The translations under genes were made by a program, and so were the position numbers. A DNA stretch of 64,000 bases from the NCBI RefSeq assembly GCF_024741795.1, contig NZ_CP102950.1:3100001-3164000 (forward strand), given 5' to 3'. A model generated the notes under the pieces. That model was not told the origin of the DNA, did no database searches, and saw nothing but the letters and a program-made list of their open reading frames with translations. The DNA is from Arthrobacter sp. CJ23. Its GTDB lineage: Bacteria; Actinomycetota; Actinomycetes; Actinomycetales; Micrococcaceae. Within the stretch, counting starts at the first letter, position 1; every line of letters starts with the position of its first letter. Positions 1-9,354 of this stretch are shown here, one piece after another.

Positions 1-1
1 G

Positions 2-520
2 GCCGTCCGCGAAACAGCGAGCTACGAGTTGGACGGTGGGGGGTCCGATGGCTGGATACAGGGGCGCGGCCCCCATAGAGGCAGCATCCTGCTTGTTGAC
101 GATGCCGAGCAGTTGACGGCCTCGGCGGCAGCACAGCTGTCAGCGTTGAATGAGATGGGTTTCACAATGGTGGCCACGGCTTCGATGAATACACCGCTGC
201 TGCACAGGAGTCCTCTGTGCCTCAGCGCCCGGAACCACGGCCACGGCTTGCTCATTGGGCCCCGGAATCCGACCGACGGTGACTTCTTCGGGCTTCGGAT
301 CGATTCGGAACCGTCCCGGGCGCCGGGGCGGGCCGTGCTCATCCAGGACGGCAGCATGCATTCCATCCAGATCGCGGCGCCCGGAACAGATGGGCCCGGA
401 ACGGAGGTGCCGAGAACAGGTGTCCTGAGTGCAGAGCAGCCCCGAACACAGACTCACGGGCCAGAGAACCGGGTCAGAGAACCGGAGCAGACCCGCCGGT
501 CCGCGAGGCAAATGCGATGA
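2..520 (+). CDS. FtsK/SpoIIIE-type ATPase, C-terminal fragment (5' end outside window)
   Basis: The frame is open from the window edge to a stop at 520, so only the C-terminal ~172 residues are visible. The segment reads like the last P-loop domain of an FtsK/SpoIIIE (EccC-like) ATPase: a Walker B-like strand GSILLVDDAEQL is followed by the typical end strands GHGLLIGPRNPTDGDFFG and GRAVLIQDG. Such proteins pump DNA or secrete proteins at the membrane; which applies here cannot be decided without the missing N-terminus (FHA or membrane domains). The last ~60 residues are low-complexity Pro/Glu/Arg-rich and probably unstructured. The 3' end overlaps the convergent membrane protein gene by 47 bases. 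The opposite-strand frames are shadows. Confidence 0.7.
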   Translation, partial: AVRETASYELDGGGSDGWIQGRGPHRGSILLVDDAEQLTASAAAQLSALNEMGFTMVATASMNTPLLHRSPLCLSARNHGHGLLIGPRNPTDGDFFGLRIDSEPSRAPGRAVLIQDGSMHSIQIAAPGTDGPGTEVPRTGVLSAEQPRTQTHGPENRVREPEQTRRSARQMR

Positions 521-992
521 CTTTCTTGTCGAACAGGAACACGATGCCCGCCAGGGCCGGAAGCACCATGGCCAGTCCGGGCAGGACAAGTCCTCCGGTC
601 AGCGTCGGGACTCCAATGGTCAGGACGAACAATTGTGCCACCAGCGCCGCGGCGCGCGTCCAGCGGTATCCCCGGAACAGGAACAGGCCCGTGGCGAAGA
701 GCCAGGCAGAGAACCCCAGGAGCAGGACCAAGGTGAACACGGCACCGGCGAAGGACGCCACGGGCGCGCCGATGGCCAGTTGGTATCCGTAGACGGCAGC
801 CGCACCGAGCAGCGTCAGTGCTTCGGCAACGACAACCAGAGAGACGATCTTGATTCCCGGCGGTCGTGCTCCAGCAGAGTGAGCAGCGCCGGCCGCACCC
901 GCGGCACGCGCCGCACCGGCCCCGGCCCCGGGTTCACCGTTTTCCTCCGGTCCAAAGGCGGGCTGGGCAGGGTTCACAGGAGGTCTTGACAC
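474..992 (-). CDS. small integral membrane protein of unknown function
   Basis: A 172-residue protein with a Pro/Ala/Gly-rich N-terminal tail (about residues 1-48) followed by four hydrophobic segments (about 49-71, 77-105, 112-132 and 134-154), so probably a four-helix membrane protein with a cytoplasmic N-terminus. No catalytic motif is visible. The start is a GTG without a clear ribosome binding site, so the message may be leaderless or the true start may be a little downstream. Its 3' end overlaps the end of the FtsK-like gene on the other strand, and it is divergent from whiB1. I do not recognise a named family. Confidence 0.6.
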   Translation of the reverse strand: MSRPPVNPAQPAFGPEENGEPGAGAGAARAAGAAGAAHSAGARPPGIKIVSLVVVAEALTLLGAAAVYGYQLAIGAPVASFAGAVFTLVLLLGFSAWLFATGLFLFRGYRWTRAAALVAQLFVLTIGVPTLTGGLVLPGLAMVLPALAGIVFLFDKKVIAFASRTGGSAPVL

Positions 993-1044
993 ACTGGCAC
1001 ACTACCGGACATAGTCGGATACCAGTGAGGACACTGGCGGCTGA

Positions 1045-1061
1045 TGTGATGCATCGCTCAC
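1045..1061. promoter_or_regulatory. CRP-like dyad upstream of whiB1
   Basis: Half-sites GTGA (1046-1049) and TCAC (1058-1061) face each other across 8 bases, about 170 bases before the whiB1 start. The mycobacterial whiB1 promoter is known to be controlled by the CRP homologue, whose site is TGTGA-N6-TCACA. The spacer here is two bases longer than that consensus, so this is only a weak candidate. Confidence 0.2.
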
Positions 1062-1134
1062 GGTTTCGGGGCATTTCAACGGCACATACCCCTTGTTTAC
1101 AAGGCGTTAACATGAAACGCTTGACTCAGACGAC

Positions 1135-1159
1135 AAAGGGGGCCCACAGGGGCCCCTTT
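1135..1159 (+). promoter_or_regulatory. GC-rich hairpin upstream of whiB1
   Basis: AAAGGGG and CCC on the left pair with GGG and CCCCTTT on the right around a 4-base loop, with one bulged G; about 10 base pairs in all. It lies 71 bases before the whiB1 start and is followed by a pyrimidine-rich tract rather than a clean T run. It could be a leader hairpin or attenuator of whiB1, or the terminator of read-through from the left. Confidence 0.35.
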
Positions 1160-1230
1160 CCTTTGGAGCTTCTCGTGAATGTTTTCACAAAAGGCTCAAC
1201 TAGTTCTCACGAATGGAGTGACTGATCAGC

Positions 1231-1479
1231 ATGGATTGGCGTAATCGCGCAGCCTGCCTCGACAAGGACCCGGAGCTTTTCTTCCCAGTGGGCAACACGG
1301 GACCAGCACTTCTGCAGATCGAGGAAGCGAAGAGCGTGTGCCGCCGCTGTCCTGTCGTTGATACCTGCCTCCAGTGGGCCCTCGAATCCGGCCAGGACGC
1401 CGGCGTCTGGGGCGGCATGAGCGAAGACGAGCGCCGTGCGCTGAAGCGCCGCGCCGCCCGCGCCCGCCGCGCCTCCTAG
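1231..1479 (+). CDS. whiB1: WhiB-family iron-sulfur transcription factor WhiB1
   Basis: An 82-residue WhiB/Wbl protein. The four [4Fe-4S] ligands are Cys9, Cys37, Cys40 and Cys46, followed by the turn GVWGG (58-62) and a basic C-terminal DNA-binding tail rich in Arg. The start MDWR and the segment DPELFFPVG match the WhiB1/WblE subgroup, which binds the primary sigma factor and responds to nitric oxide in Mycobacterium tuberculosis. A GGAG about 12 bases upstream supports the start. The neighbour on the opposite strand is pdtaS, the same pairing as Rv3219-Rv3220c, which strengthens the assignment. A strong palindromic terminator follows. Confidence 0.95.
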   Translation: MDWRNRAACLDKDPELFFPVGNTGPALLQIEEAKSVCRRCPVVDTCLQWALESGQDAGVWGGMSEDERRALKRRAARARRAS

Positions 1480-1507
1480 GCAGTTCCAAGGATCCATACA
1501 AAGGAAA

Positions 1508-1531
1508 GCCGCAGACCATATGGTCTGCGGC
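1508..1531. terminator. palindromic terminator after whiB1
   Basis: A perfect 24-base palindrome (two 12-base arms, no loop bases outside the dyad) starting 28 bases after the whiB1 stop. It is preceded by an A-rich AAAGGAAA and followed by CTTCCTTGTCTTC, so it may end transcription in both directions between whiB1 and the convergent pdtaS. Confidence 0.7.
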
Positions 1532-1545
1532 CTTCCTTGTCTTCG

Positions 1546-1607
1546 GGCGCCGTCTTTCGGCGCCAGGTCCTCAGGCGCCGTCAATAGGGGCCGGCCCCGG
1601 AGCCGGC
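1546..1607 (-). terminator. two GC hairpins after pdtaS
   Basis: Two compact dyads lie between the whiB1 terminator and the pdtaS stop: GGCGCCG/CGGCGCC with loop TCTTT (1546-1564), and GCCGGC/GCCGGC with loop CCCGGA (1590-1607). Neither has a T run, so termination strength is uncertain. Confidence 0.4.
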
Positions 1608-1627
1608 GCCTTACCGGTTCGGGAGTC

Positions 1628-3097
1628 TTACGCCCGGGCCAGGTTCAGGACGATCTCGACGGCTGTTCCGCCACCGTCTCGGGGAATCCACTGGATACTG
1701 CCGCCCAGTTCGCTGGTCACCAGCGTCCGCACGATCTGCAGCCCGAGGCCTTCCGTGTACTGTCCGTCCGGAAGTCCCACGCCGTCGTCGGCAATCGTCA
1801 CGGTGAGGAATTCATCGGCGCCGTCGCCCTTGGCGCGATCGGCAAGCAGCCACACCGTTCCGGTCCGGCCCTCAAGGCCGTGCTCCACGGCGTTGGTGAC
1901 AAGTTCGTTGATGACAAGGGCCAGCGGCGTCGCGAAGTCGCTCGGCAGTTCGCCGAAGAGGCCCGAGCGTTCGGTACGGACGTGCTGGGACGGCGATGCC
2001 ACCTCTGCAGACAGCCTGAACTGGCGGCCGATCAGCTCGTCGAAGTCGACGCTCTGCGTCAGCCCCTGGGACAGGGTCTCGTGGACCAGCGCGATCGTGG
2101 CGACACGCCTCATGGCCTGTTCCAGCCCCTGTTTGGCCTCGTCGCTGACCATGCGCCGCGACTGCATGCGCAGCAGGGCTGCCACCGTCTGCAGGTTGTT
2201 CTTCACACGGTGGTGGATCTCGCGGATGGTGGCGTCCTTGGTGACGAGCTCCATCTCGCGGCGCCGGAGCTCGGACACATCGCGGCACAGGACCAGCGCG
2301 CCGAAGCGCTGGTTTTCGTCACGCAGGGGAATGGCACGCAGCGACAGGCTGACGCCGCGCGATTCGATTTCGCTGCGCCACGGCATCCGGCCGGTCACCA
2401 CGAGGGGCAGGGTCTCGTCGACCATCCGCCGGTCCTTCAGCAGACCGGCAGTGACCTCGGCCAGGGAGCGGCCTTCCAGTGACTCGACCTCGCCCAGGCG
2501 GCGGAACGCTGACACCCCGTTGGGGCTCGCATACTGCACCACGCCGTCGGCGTCGAGCCTGATCAGCCCGTCACCGACGCGCGGTGCACCACGGCGCGAA
2601 CCCGTGGGCGAGGCAAAATCGGGCCAGAGCCCCAACGTGCCCATGCGCAGCAGGTCGTACGCGCACTGGCGGTACGTCAGTTCCAGCCGGGACGGCATCC
2701 GGGAGCTGGACAGGTCCATGTGCGAGGTCACCACCGCGAGAGTGCGCCCGTTCCGGACCATGGGCACGGCTTCGACCCGCAGCGCCATCTCGCTGCTCCA
2801 GCTGGTTTCGCTGGAGCGCTCGATCGAGCGGCTGGACCACGCCTTGTCCACGAGCGGCCGCAGGTCCGAGCGGATTCCCTCGCCGACAAAGTCGGCATGG
2901 AACACCGTGTGGGACGTGGACGGCCGCACGTGGGCGAGGGCGATGTAGCCCAGCTCCGGATGCGGGAACCACAACGCCAGGTCCGCGAACGCCAGGTCGG
3001 CGACCATCTGCCAGTCGCCGACCAGGAGGTGCAGCCATTCGGCATCCCCAGGCCCGAAATCAGCATGTTCCCTGATGGGGTCTGTAAAGATTGCCAC
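1628..3097 (-). CDS. pdtaS: PdtaS-type sensor histidine kinase
   Basis: A soluble 489-residue histidine kinase without membrane segments. It has an N-terminal GAF-like H_kinase_N domain (about 5-150), a PAS domain (about 170-280), a HisKA_2 dimerisation domain with the H-box EIHHRVKNN (phospho-acceptor His295 or His296), and a HATPase domain with an N-box NELVTNAVEHG and G-box DDGVGLP. The order and H-box fit PdtaS (Rv3220c), which phosphorylates the RNA-binding antiterminator PdtaR; no PdtaR gene is in this window. The GTG start has GGAGGT close upstream. The gene lies 33 bases after gdh on the same strand, so the two may be co-transcribed. Confidence 0.9.
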   Translation of the reverse strand: MAIFTDPIREHADFGPGDAEWLHLLVGDWQMVADLAFADLALWFPHPELGYIALAHVRPSTSHTVFHADFVGEGIRSDLRPLVDKAWSSRSIERSSETSWSSEMALRVEAVPMVRNGRTLAVVTSHMDLSSSRMPSRLELTYRQCAYDLLRMGTLGLWPDFASPTGSRRGAPRVGDGLIRLDADGVVQYASPNGVSAFRRLGEVESLEGRSLAEVTAGLLKDRRMVDETLPLVVTGRMPWRSEIESRGVSLSLRAIPLRDENQRFGALVLCRDVSELRRREMELVTKDATIREIHHRVKNNLQTVAALLRMQSRRMVSDEAKQGLEQAMRRVATIALVHETLSQGLTQSVDFDELIGRQFRLSAEVASPSQHVRTERSGLFGELPSDFATPLALVINELVTNAVEHGLEGRTGTVWLLADRAKGDGADEFLTVTIADDGVGLPDGQYTEGLGLQIVRTLVTSELGGSIQWIPRDGGGTAVEIVLNLARA

Positions 3098-3130
3098 TGC
3101 ACCTCCATTTGCGACGCGGGGGCTTGTCCC

Positions 3131-6100
3131 CTAGCGTCGAACGATTGACCTCAAGAGCCTCAATGCTACCGACAGGGAGGCCATGTCGTCCGCTTCGAGG
3201 GAATTGACCTCGTCGAACATGCTCTTCGCGCGTCCCAACTGCTCCGCATTCTGGGCTTCCCAGGAACCCAGGCGCTCCTCGGCAGAGGTGCCGGATTCCG
3301 TCGACTCCAGAACCGACGTCGTGATGTCCGCAACGGTTGAGTAGAGGTCATCACGGAGCGCCGCGCGGGCCAGGGCCTGCCAGCGGTCCGCCCGGGGCAG
3401 GGCACTGATCCGCTCCAGGAGGGAATCCACGTGGAAGCGGTTGAAGACCGTGTAGTAGACGTGTGCGACGTCTTCTCCCCGGTTGCTGCCGGACTCAGTG
3501 ATCCTCGCGATGTCCAGGAGAACAAAGCTCTCGAAGAGCTCGGCCCAGCGGTGCGCCAGTGTCTCCGGCAGGTCCCAGCTGCGCGCCTTTTCGAGCAGGC
3601 CGGAAATCCGGACCTTGTCGTCGCCGCGCAGGTAGTCCAGCAGGCGGGCCCGCATGGGTTCCATGAGCGGCTTGAACTGCTGCACGACGTCGGCAATCGG
3701 CTGGGAGGCCGTGCCCTGTCCGAGCAGCCAGCGCACGGCACGGTCCAGCAGGCGGCGGATGTCCAGGTGGACTTCGCTCCAGTGTTCGGTGGGGAACGAC
3801 GCCGGGAGGGCGTTGAGGTCCGCGATCATGGGATCGAGATCGTAGATTTCGCGCAACGCCACGAAGGTCTTGGCAACCGCAAGCTCGCTGGCGGAGGTCT
3901 CTTCCATGGCACGGAAGGCGAAGGTGATGCCGCCCATGTTGATCATGTCGTTTGCCACCACCGTGGCGATGATCTCCCGGCGCAGCGGGTGCGTGTCCAG
4001 TTCGGCGTCGAACTTCTCGCGAAGCTGCTTCGGGAAGTAGGAGCGGATCGTCTGGCGGAACCAGGGGTCGTCGGCGAGCTCGCTGTCGCGCAGCGCGGAA
4101 CTGAGCTCGATCTTGGCGTAGGCCGCCAGGACCGCCAGTTCCGGGGACGTCAGCCCCTGGCCCTGCTCCAGCCGTTCGCGCAGCGTGTCCGTGGTGGGCA
4201 GTGCTTCCAGCTCGCGCTTGAGATCGGCTGAGCGCTCAAGCCAGTCCATGAGCCGCTCGTAGCTCGGGCTCCACTCGGCCACACGGGTGCGGTCGTTGAG
4301 CAGGAGGATGTTCTGGTCGATATTGTCCTCGAGCACCAGACGGCCCACCTCGTCCGTCATGTCGGCGAGGAACGCGGCACGGTCGGCGGCCTCAAGCTTG
4401 CCGGCCGCCACCATGCGGTCCACGAAGATCTTGATGTTGACTTCATGGTCTGAGCAGTCCACGCCGGCGGAGTTATCGATGGCATCCGTGTTCAGGATGA
4501 CGCCTTGGAGAGCGGCTTCGATGCGGCCCCGCTGCGTCAGGCCCAGGTTGCCACCCTCGCCGACCACCTTGACGCGCAGTTCACGGCCGTCGACGCGGAT
4601 GGCGTCGTTGGCCTTGTCGCCTACCTGGCCATGCGTTTCGGTGCTTGCCTTGATGTAGGTGCCGATGCCGCCGTTGTAGAGCAAGTCGGCCGGCGCCAGC
4701 AGGATGGCGCGGAGCAGCTCGGGCGGGCTGAGCTGGGTGATGCCGTCCGGCAGGCCCAATGCGGCGCGGACCTGGGCCGAGACCGGGATCGCCTTGGCCT
4801 GGCGCGGGTAGACGCCGCCGCCGGCGCTGATGAGCGCCTTGTCGTAGTCTTCCCACGACGAGCGCGGGAGTTCGAACAGCCGCTGCCGTTCGGTGTATGA
4901 GGCCGCAGCGTCCGGAGTCGGGTCCAGGAAGATGTGGCGGTGGTCAAAGGCCGCCACCAGGCGGATGTGCCGCGAGAGCAGCATGCCGTTGCCGAAAACG
5001 TCGCCGGACATGTCTCCGACGCCCACTACGGTGAATTCTTCGGACTGCGTATCCAGGTCCAGCTCGCTGAAGTGGCGCTTGACCGATTCCCAGGCGCCGC
5101 GGGCCGTGATGCCCATGGCCTTGTGGTCGTAGCCTACCGAGCCGCCGGAGGCGAACGCGTCGCCCAGCCAGAAGCCGTATTCCGCGGCAAGACCGTTGGC
5201 GGTATCCGAGAATGTCGCCGTGCCCTTGTCGGCAGCGACCACGAGGTAGGAGTCGTCCCCGTCGTGGCGGACCACGTCCGACGGCGGGACGAGCCGTTCG
5301 CCGTCGGCCGTGGTCACGAGGTTGTCCGTGACATCAAGCAGGCCGCGGATGAACGTCTTGTAGCTTTCGATCCCCTCGGCCATCCATGCCGCACGGTCGA
5401 CCGCCGGGTTGGGCAGTCGCTTCGCAAAGAAGCCGCCCTTGGCCCCTGTGGGGACGATCACCGCGTTCTTCACTGTCTGGGCCTTGACCAGGCCTAGTAT
5501 TTCGGTGCGGAAGTCTTCACGCCGGTCGGACCAGCGGAGGCCGCCGCGGGCCACTTTGCCAAAGCGCAGGTGGACGCCTTCAACGCGCGGCGAGTAGACC
5601 CAGATCTCGAACATCGGCCGCGGGAACGGCAAACCTTCAATCATGGTGGGGCTGAGCTTGAAGCTGACGTAGGACTTGCCCTGAAAGTAGTTGGTGCGCA
5701 GGGTGGCTTCGATCAGGTTGATGAAGGTCCGCAGGACACGGTCGGCGTCGAGCGTCGCGACCTGTTCGATGGCTTCAGCCAGCGCCGCGCGGGCTTCGGC
5801 CTGGCGGACAGGGCGCTGCGCTTCGTCCACGGCAGGATCGAAGCGGGCTGCGAAGAAGGCATTGAGGCCGCGGGTGACATCGGGGTTCGCCAACAGCGTG
5901 TCCGCCATGAACTCGAAGGAGTTCGTGTTGCCCATCTGGCGCATGTACTTTGCGTAGGCCCTCAGGACCACCACCTGGCGCCAGTGCATGCCCTCGCGCA
6001 GGACCAACCGGTCGAAACTGTCGGATTCCACTGCCCCCGTAATGGCTGCACCGAAGGAATCCGCCAGCAGTTCTCCGGTGGCAACGGCGTCGATGCCAGC

Positions 6101-7984
6101 CGGGTATTTCAGGCCGAGGTCATAGAGGAAGAAGTCGCGCTGGTCGCCGGTTTCGATCTCGAAGGGTCGCTCATCCAGGACTTCCAGGCCGAGGTTGTGG
6201 AAGTACGGCAGAATCTGGCTGAGGCTCTTGGGCTCCATCAGGTAGAGCTTGACGCGCGCGTCTTCCTCCAGCGATTCGCCGGCGCCGGCCGGGAGGTACA
6301 CGTGCACACCCGGGCGGACCTGGACGGCACCTGTCGTCCGCTCAGCGGTGGCGCCGTATTTTTCGAACCGTTCGATGTCCTCAAGGGCGTCCTCCACCTC
6401 GTAGTCCACGCGGTAGCCCGCGGGGAATGCTTCGGCCCACAGTGCCGACAGCGCCTCCGCATCGTCGGCGGCGCGGTTGCCGCGGAGCACTTCGGCGATG
6501 CCTTCGCCCCAGGAACGCGAGGCCCTCATGAGCCGGAGTTCCAGGTCCTCGACGTTGACCTCGGCCAGTTCGGCCGTCCGGGGAAGGCGGATGCGGAAGA
6601 ACACCCGGGCGAGTGCAGATTCGGTGATCCGGGCCTCGTAGTCGATGCTTTCGGCGTGGAAGGTCTCGCGTAGTTCCTGCTCGATGCGCAGCCTGACGCT
6701 GGTGGTGTAGCGGTCACGCGGCAGGTAGACGACGGCGGACATGAAGCGGCCGTAGATGTCCGGACGAAGGAAAAGCTTGGTCCGGCGGCGTTCCTGCAGC
6801 CGCTGGATGCCGGTGGCGGTGTCCGCGAGATCCGGCACTTCGATCTGGAACAGTTCGTCGCGGGGGTACGTCTCCAGGATGCCGAGAAGGTCCTTGCCGG
6901 AGTGCGAGTCAAGCGGGAATCCCGCATTGCGCAGGACGGCGTCGACCTTGTCGCGGACGATCGGGATGCTGCGCACCGATCCGGTGTAGGCACTGGTGGC
7001 GAAGAGGCCGATGAAGCGGCGCTCACCGTTGACGTTGCCGGCGGCATCAAAGCTCTTCACTCCGATGTAGTCAAGGTATGCCGGGCGGTGCACGGTGGAG
7101 CGGGAGTTGGCCTTGGTGATGACCAGGGCACGCTTCTCGCGGGCACGCTTCCGGCCGGCCTCGGTCAGGTGCTGGACCTGGCGGGTGTCATCGCCGGCAC
7201 GCAGCAGGCCCAGGCCGCTGTCCTCGCGCAGTTCGAGGACGTCTTCGCCGTCCTCGTTGACGAGGTCGTATTCGCGGTAGCCGAGGAAGGTGAAGTTGCC
7301 GTTGTCGAGCCAGCGCAGGAGGTCCTGGGCCTGCCGCAGCTCGGCGATCTGTTCGGGGTGGGTGACCGTCGCCAACGACGCAGCAAGTTCAAGGGCCTTG
7401 CTCCGCATCTTGGGCCAGTCCTCGACGGCGACGGCGACGTCGCCCAGGACACGACGGAGTCCGGTGATGAGTTGGTCACGCACTTCGTCACTGACGCGGT
7501 CGATTTCGACGGCGATCCATGACTCCATGTGTGAGACGTTGTCGCCGTGCCCCACAAGGTGGGAGACGATCGGCAGCGCCGCGGTGTCACCGCTGGAAAG
7601 TCCGATGTTGGAGGGGACCCGGGCGATTCCGGTGACATCGCCCCTGGTGCGGTCGCGGGTGACGATGAAAAGGGGGTGCATGACGAGGCGGATGGCGCAG
7701 TTCTGCCGCACCAGTTCGGCATTCACGGAATCCACAAGGAACGGCATGTCATCGGTGACGATGTACAGGACGCTGCGGTCCTTTTCGTGGACTATTTCGA
7801 TGGTGGCGTGCCCTGGCCTGCGGGACGTGGCGATCTCCCGGTGTTGGACGGCCCGTGAGGTCAGAACTTCAGGTGAGTACCCCCGGGAGTCCTCCTCCGC
7901 CAGATGTTCGTAGTAGTCCCCGAAGAATCCTTCACGGACAACTGCTGACTTGGACTGATCCTCCACGCTGGATCCTGACGACAT
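3131..7984 (-). CDS. gdh: NAD-specific glutamate dehydrogenase, 180-kDa class
   Basis: About 1617 residues, the length of the large NAD-dependent glutamate dehydrogenases (Rv2476c type), which convert glutamate to 2-oxoglutarate and ammonium in the cytoplasm. The N-terminal third is the regulatory ACT-like region typical of the family. The central catalytic part includes GGLRWSDRREDF and TGAKGGFFAKR, and the NAD-binding part contains GVGDMSGDVFGNG. I chose the ATG at 7984 because GGAGG lies 9 bases before it; a TTG two codons upstream would be too close to that site. pdtaS follows after 33 bases. The enzyme is normally used for glutamate catabolism. Confidence 0.95.
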   Translation of the reverse strand: MSSGSSVEDQSKSAVVREGFFGDYYEHLAEEDSRGYSPEVLTSRAVQHREIATSRRPGHATIEIVHEKDRSVLYIVTDDMPFLVDSVNAELVRQNCAIRLVMHPLFIVTRDRTRGDVTGIARVPSNIGLSSGDTAALPIVSHLVGHGDNVSHMESWIAVEIDRVSDEVRDQLITGLRRVLGDVAVAVEDWPKMRSKALELAASLATVTHPEQIAELRQAQDLLRWLDNGNFTFLGYREYDLVNEDGEDVLELREDSGLGLLRAGDDTRQVQHLTEAGRKRAREKRALVITKANSRSTVHRPAYLDYIGVKSFDAAGNVNGERRFIGLFATSAYTGSVRSIPIVRDKVDAVLRNAGFPLDSHSGKDLLGILETYPRDELFQIEVPDLADTATGIQRLQERRRTKLFLRPDIYGRFMSAVVYLPRDRYTTSVRLRIEQELRETFHAESIDYEARITESALARVFFRIRLPRTAELAEVNVEDLELRLMRASRSWGEGIAEVLRGNRAADDAEALSALWAEAFPAGYRVDYEVEDALEDIERFEKYGATAERTTGAVQVRPGVHVYLPAGAGESLEEDARVKLYLMEPKSLSQILPYFHNLGLEVLDERPFEIETGDQRDFFLYDLGLKYPAGIDAVATGELLADSFGAAITGAVESDSFDRLVLREGMHWRQVVVLRAYAKYMRQMGNTNSFEFMADTLLANPDVTRGLNAFFAARFDPAVDEAQRPVRQAEARAALAEAIEQVATLDADRVLRTFINLIEATLRTNYFQGKSYVSFKLSPTMIEGLPFPRPMFEIWVYSPRVEGVHLRFGKVARGGLRWSDRREDFRTEILGLVKAQTVKNAVIVPTGAKGGFFAKRLPNPAVDRAAWMAEGIESYKTFIRGLLDVTDNLVTTADGERLVPPSDVVRHDGDDSYLVVAADKGTATFSDTANGLAAEYGFWLGDAFASGGSVGYDHKAMGITARGAWESVKRHFSELDLDTQSEEFTVVGVGDMSGDVFGNGMLLSRHIRLVAAFDHRHIFLDPTPDAAASYTERQRLFELPRSSWEDYDKALISAGGGVYPRQAKAIPVSAQVRAALGLPDGITQLSPPELLRAILLAPADLLYNGGIGTYIKASTETHGQVGDKANDAIRVDGRELRVKVVGEGGNLGLTQRGRIEAALQGVILNTDAIDNSAGVDCSDHEVNIKIFVDRMVAAGKLEAADRAAFLADMTDEVGRLVLEDNIDQNILLLNDRTRVAEWSPSYERLMDWLERSADLKRELEALPTTDTLRERLEQGQGLTSPELAVLAAYAKIELSSALRDSELADDPWFRQTIRSYFPKQLREKFDAELDTHPLRREIIATVVANDMINMGGITFAFRAMEETSASELAVAKTFVALREIYDLDPMIADLNALPASFPTEHWSEVHLDIRRLLDRAVRWLLGQGTASQPIADVVQQFKPLMEPMRARLLDYLRGDDKVRISGLLEKARSWDLPETLAHRWAELFESFVLLDIARITESGSNRGEDVAHVYYTVFNRFHVDSLLERISALPRADRWQALARAALRDDLYSTVADITTSVLESTESGTSAEERLGSWEAQNAEQLGRAKSMFDEVNSLEADDMASLSVALRLLRSIVRR

Positions 7985-8040
7985 CGACAAACGCCTCCAT
8001 ACAGGTTGATTGCTGCGACTTTGCAGCCCACATGGCGAGC

Positions 8041-9354
8041 CTAACGCTTAAGGAGACGCATCGCTCTGGAAGAAAGTACAGAGGATTTGCGATTTTGCTG
8101 GACAGGTGCACAGACGAGATCTGCGATGGCACGACGAAGGGCAGAAGCGGGCGCTGCCTCGAACAAAACGGAGCCGGACAGCAGCGCCGCGTCGCAGGCT
8201 TCAAAGTCAGCTGGAAGGTAGGCCTCCACCGGGATTCCCGGTCCGTAGCGCTCCCAGGCATCCGCCAACTGCCGTTCCGGCGACCTCCCGGCGGAGGCAG
8301 CCCGGACCTTGTTCAGGACCACGCGTGGCGCCGTCTGGGGAACAGCTATCTCAAGTTCGGCAAGCGCCCGGACGAGGCGGGGAACACCGATCGCGTCCGA
8401 GGAGCCCACGGCGTAGACCGTATCCGCAACTTCCAGGCTTCGAAGGGTGGCCGCGTTGCGCCGCGGAGCCATGGTGTCGAAGCTGAGTTCCTCGTCCGCT
8501 TCGAGGCAGAAGCCCGTATCCACGACCACGACGTCGGCAATCTCGCGGGCCCGTTCCAGCACCGATGAGAGCGCGGCAGCCCGGAGCTCCGTCCAGCGGT
8601 CGGCACGCGATATGCCGGTCAGGACCCGGAACTCGCCGGCCTTGGTGAACACCAGCGAAGCAATCTTCTTCAATGCCGCAGTGTCCAGCAGTCCCTGGTC
8701 GGCGAGCCGGCAGGCCTGCGCCAGCCCCGCGGATTCGTCGAGGAGGCCCAGGACGGCCGCGATGCTTGCCCCGTAGCTGTCCGCATCCACCAGCAGTACG
8801 GACTTCCCGGCAGCCGCGAGTTCAGCGGCCATGTTCGTGGCAACAAGGGTCCGGCCAGGGGCTCCGGTGGGACCCCAGACGGCGATGATCTGGCCTTGGC
8901 CCGCAGACTCCTGCCCGGATTCCTCCTCGGCGGGTACCTGGTGGATTTCGGCGGCAGTGTCAGCGAAACCGGCGTTCCGGTGGTGGGCGTGCCCACCACT
9001 CCGTCCGGAGAGCTGGCTCACGGCATCGGAAATCCTCGACGCCAGCGCAGAGGGGTCGATGCCGCGAAGCGCCGGCACCACGCCGATCCCGCGGAGCCGC
9101 GACGCTTCCTCAGGGTCATCGGTCAAGGCCACCATCGACACACCCACGGCACCGAGCCGGTCCACGAGGGAAGCGGTGAGTTCTTCGCTTCCCTCGGCGA
9201 TGACTGCGGCCCTGGCCAGACCGCTCTGGCAGGCGGCCAGCAGCTCAGTCAATTCACCACAACGCCGAACCACAGTGACGGGGCCGTGGAGCCGCTCCAG
9301 ACCGCCGACGAGGTCTTCCTGCGATTGGCCGACAGTGACGACGGGGATGCTCAT
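8041..9354 (-). CDS. CpaE/MinD-like P-loop ATPase
   Basis: A 437-residue protein with an N-terminal receiver-like region (about 1-105), a charged Gly/His/Glu linker, and a C-terminal ParA/MinD-type ATPase (about 130-400). The deviant Walker A is WGPTGAPGRTLVATN, Walker A' is LLVDADSYG, and a Walker B-like VVVVDTG follows. CpaE proteins position Flp/Tad pilus machinery, but no other pilus gene lies nearby. The ATG overlaps the stop of the upstream SAF-domain gene in ATGA, so the two are translationally coupled; an in-frame ATG 24 bases upstream was rejected for that reason. Confidence 0.7.
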   Translation of the reverse strand: MSIPVVTVGQSQEDLVGGLERLHGPVTVVRRCGELTELLAACQSGLARAAVIAEGSEELTASLVDRLGAVGVSMVALTDDPEEASRLRGIGVVPALRGIDPSALASRISDAVSQLSGRSGGHAHHRNAGFADTAAEIHQVPAEEESGQESAGQGQIIAVWGPTGAPGRTLVATNMAAELAAAGKSVLLVDADSYGASIAAVLGLLDESAGLAQACRLADQGLLDTAALKKIASLVFTKAGEFRVLTGISRADRWTELRAAALSSVLERAREIADVVVVDTGFCLEADEELSFDTMAPRRNAATLRSLEVADTVYAVGSSDAIGVPRLVRALAELEIAVPQTAPRVVLNKVRAASAGRSPERQLADAWERYGPGIPVEAYLPADFEACDAALLSGSVLFEAAPASALRRAIADLVCAPVQQNRKSSVLSSRAMRLLKR

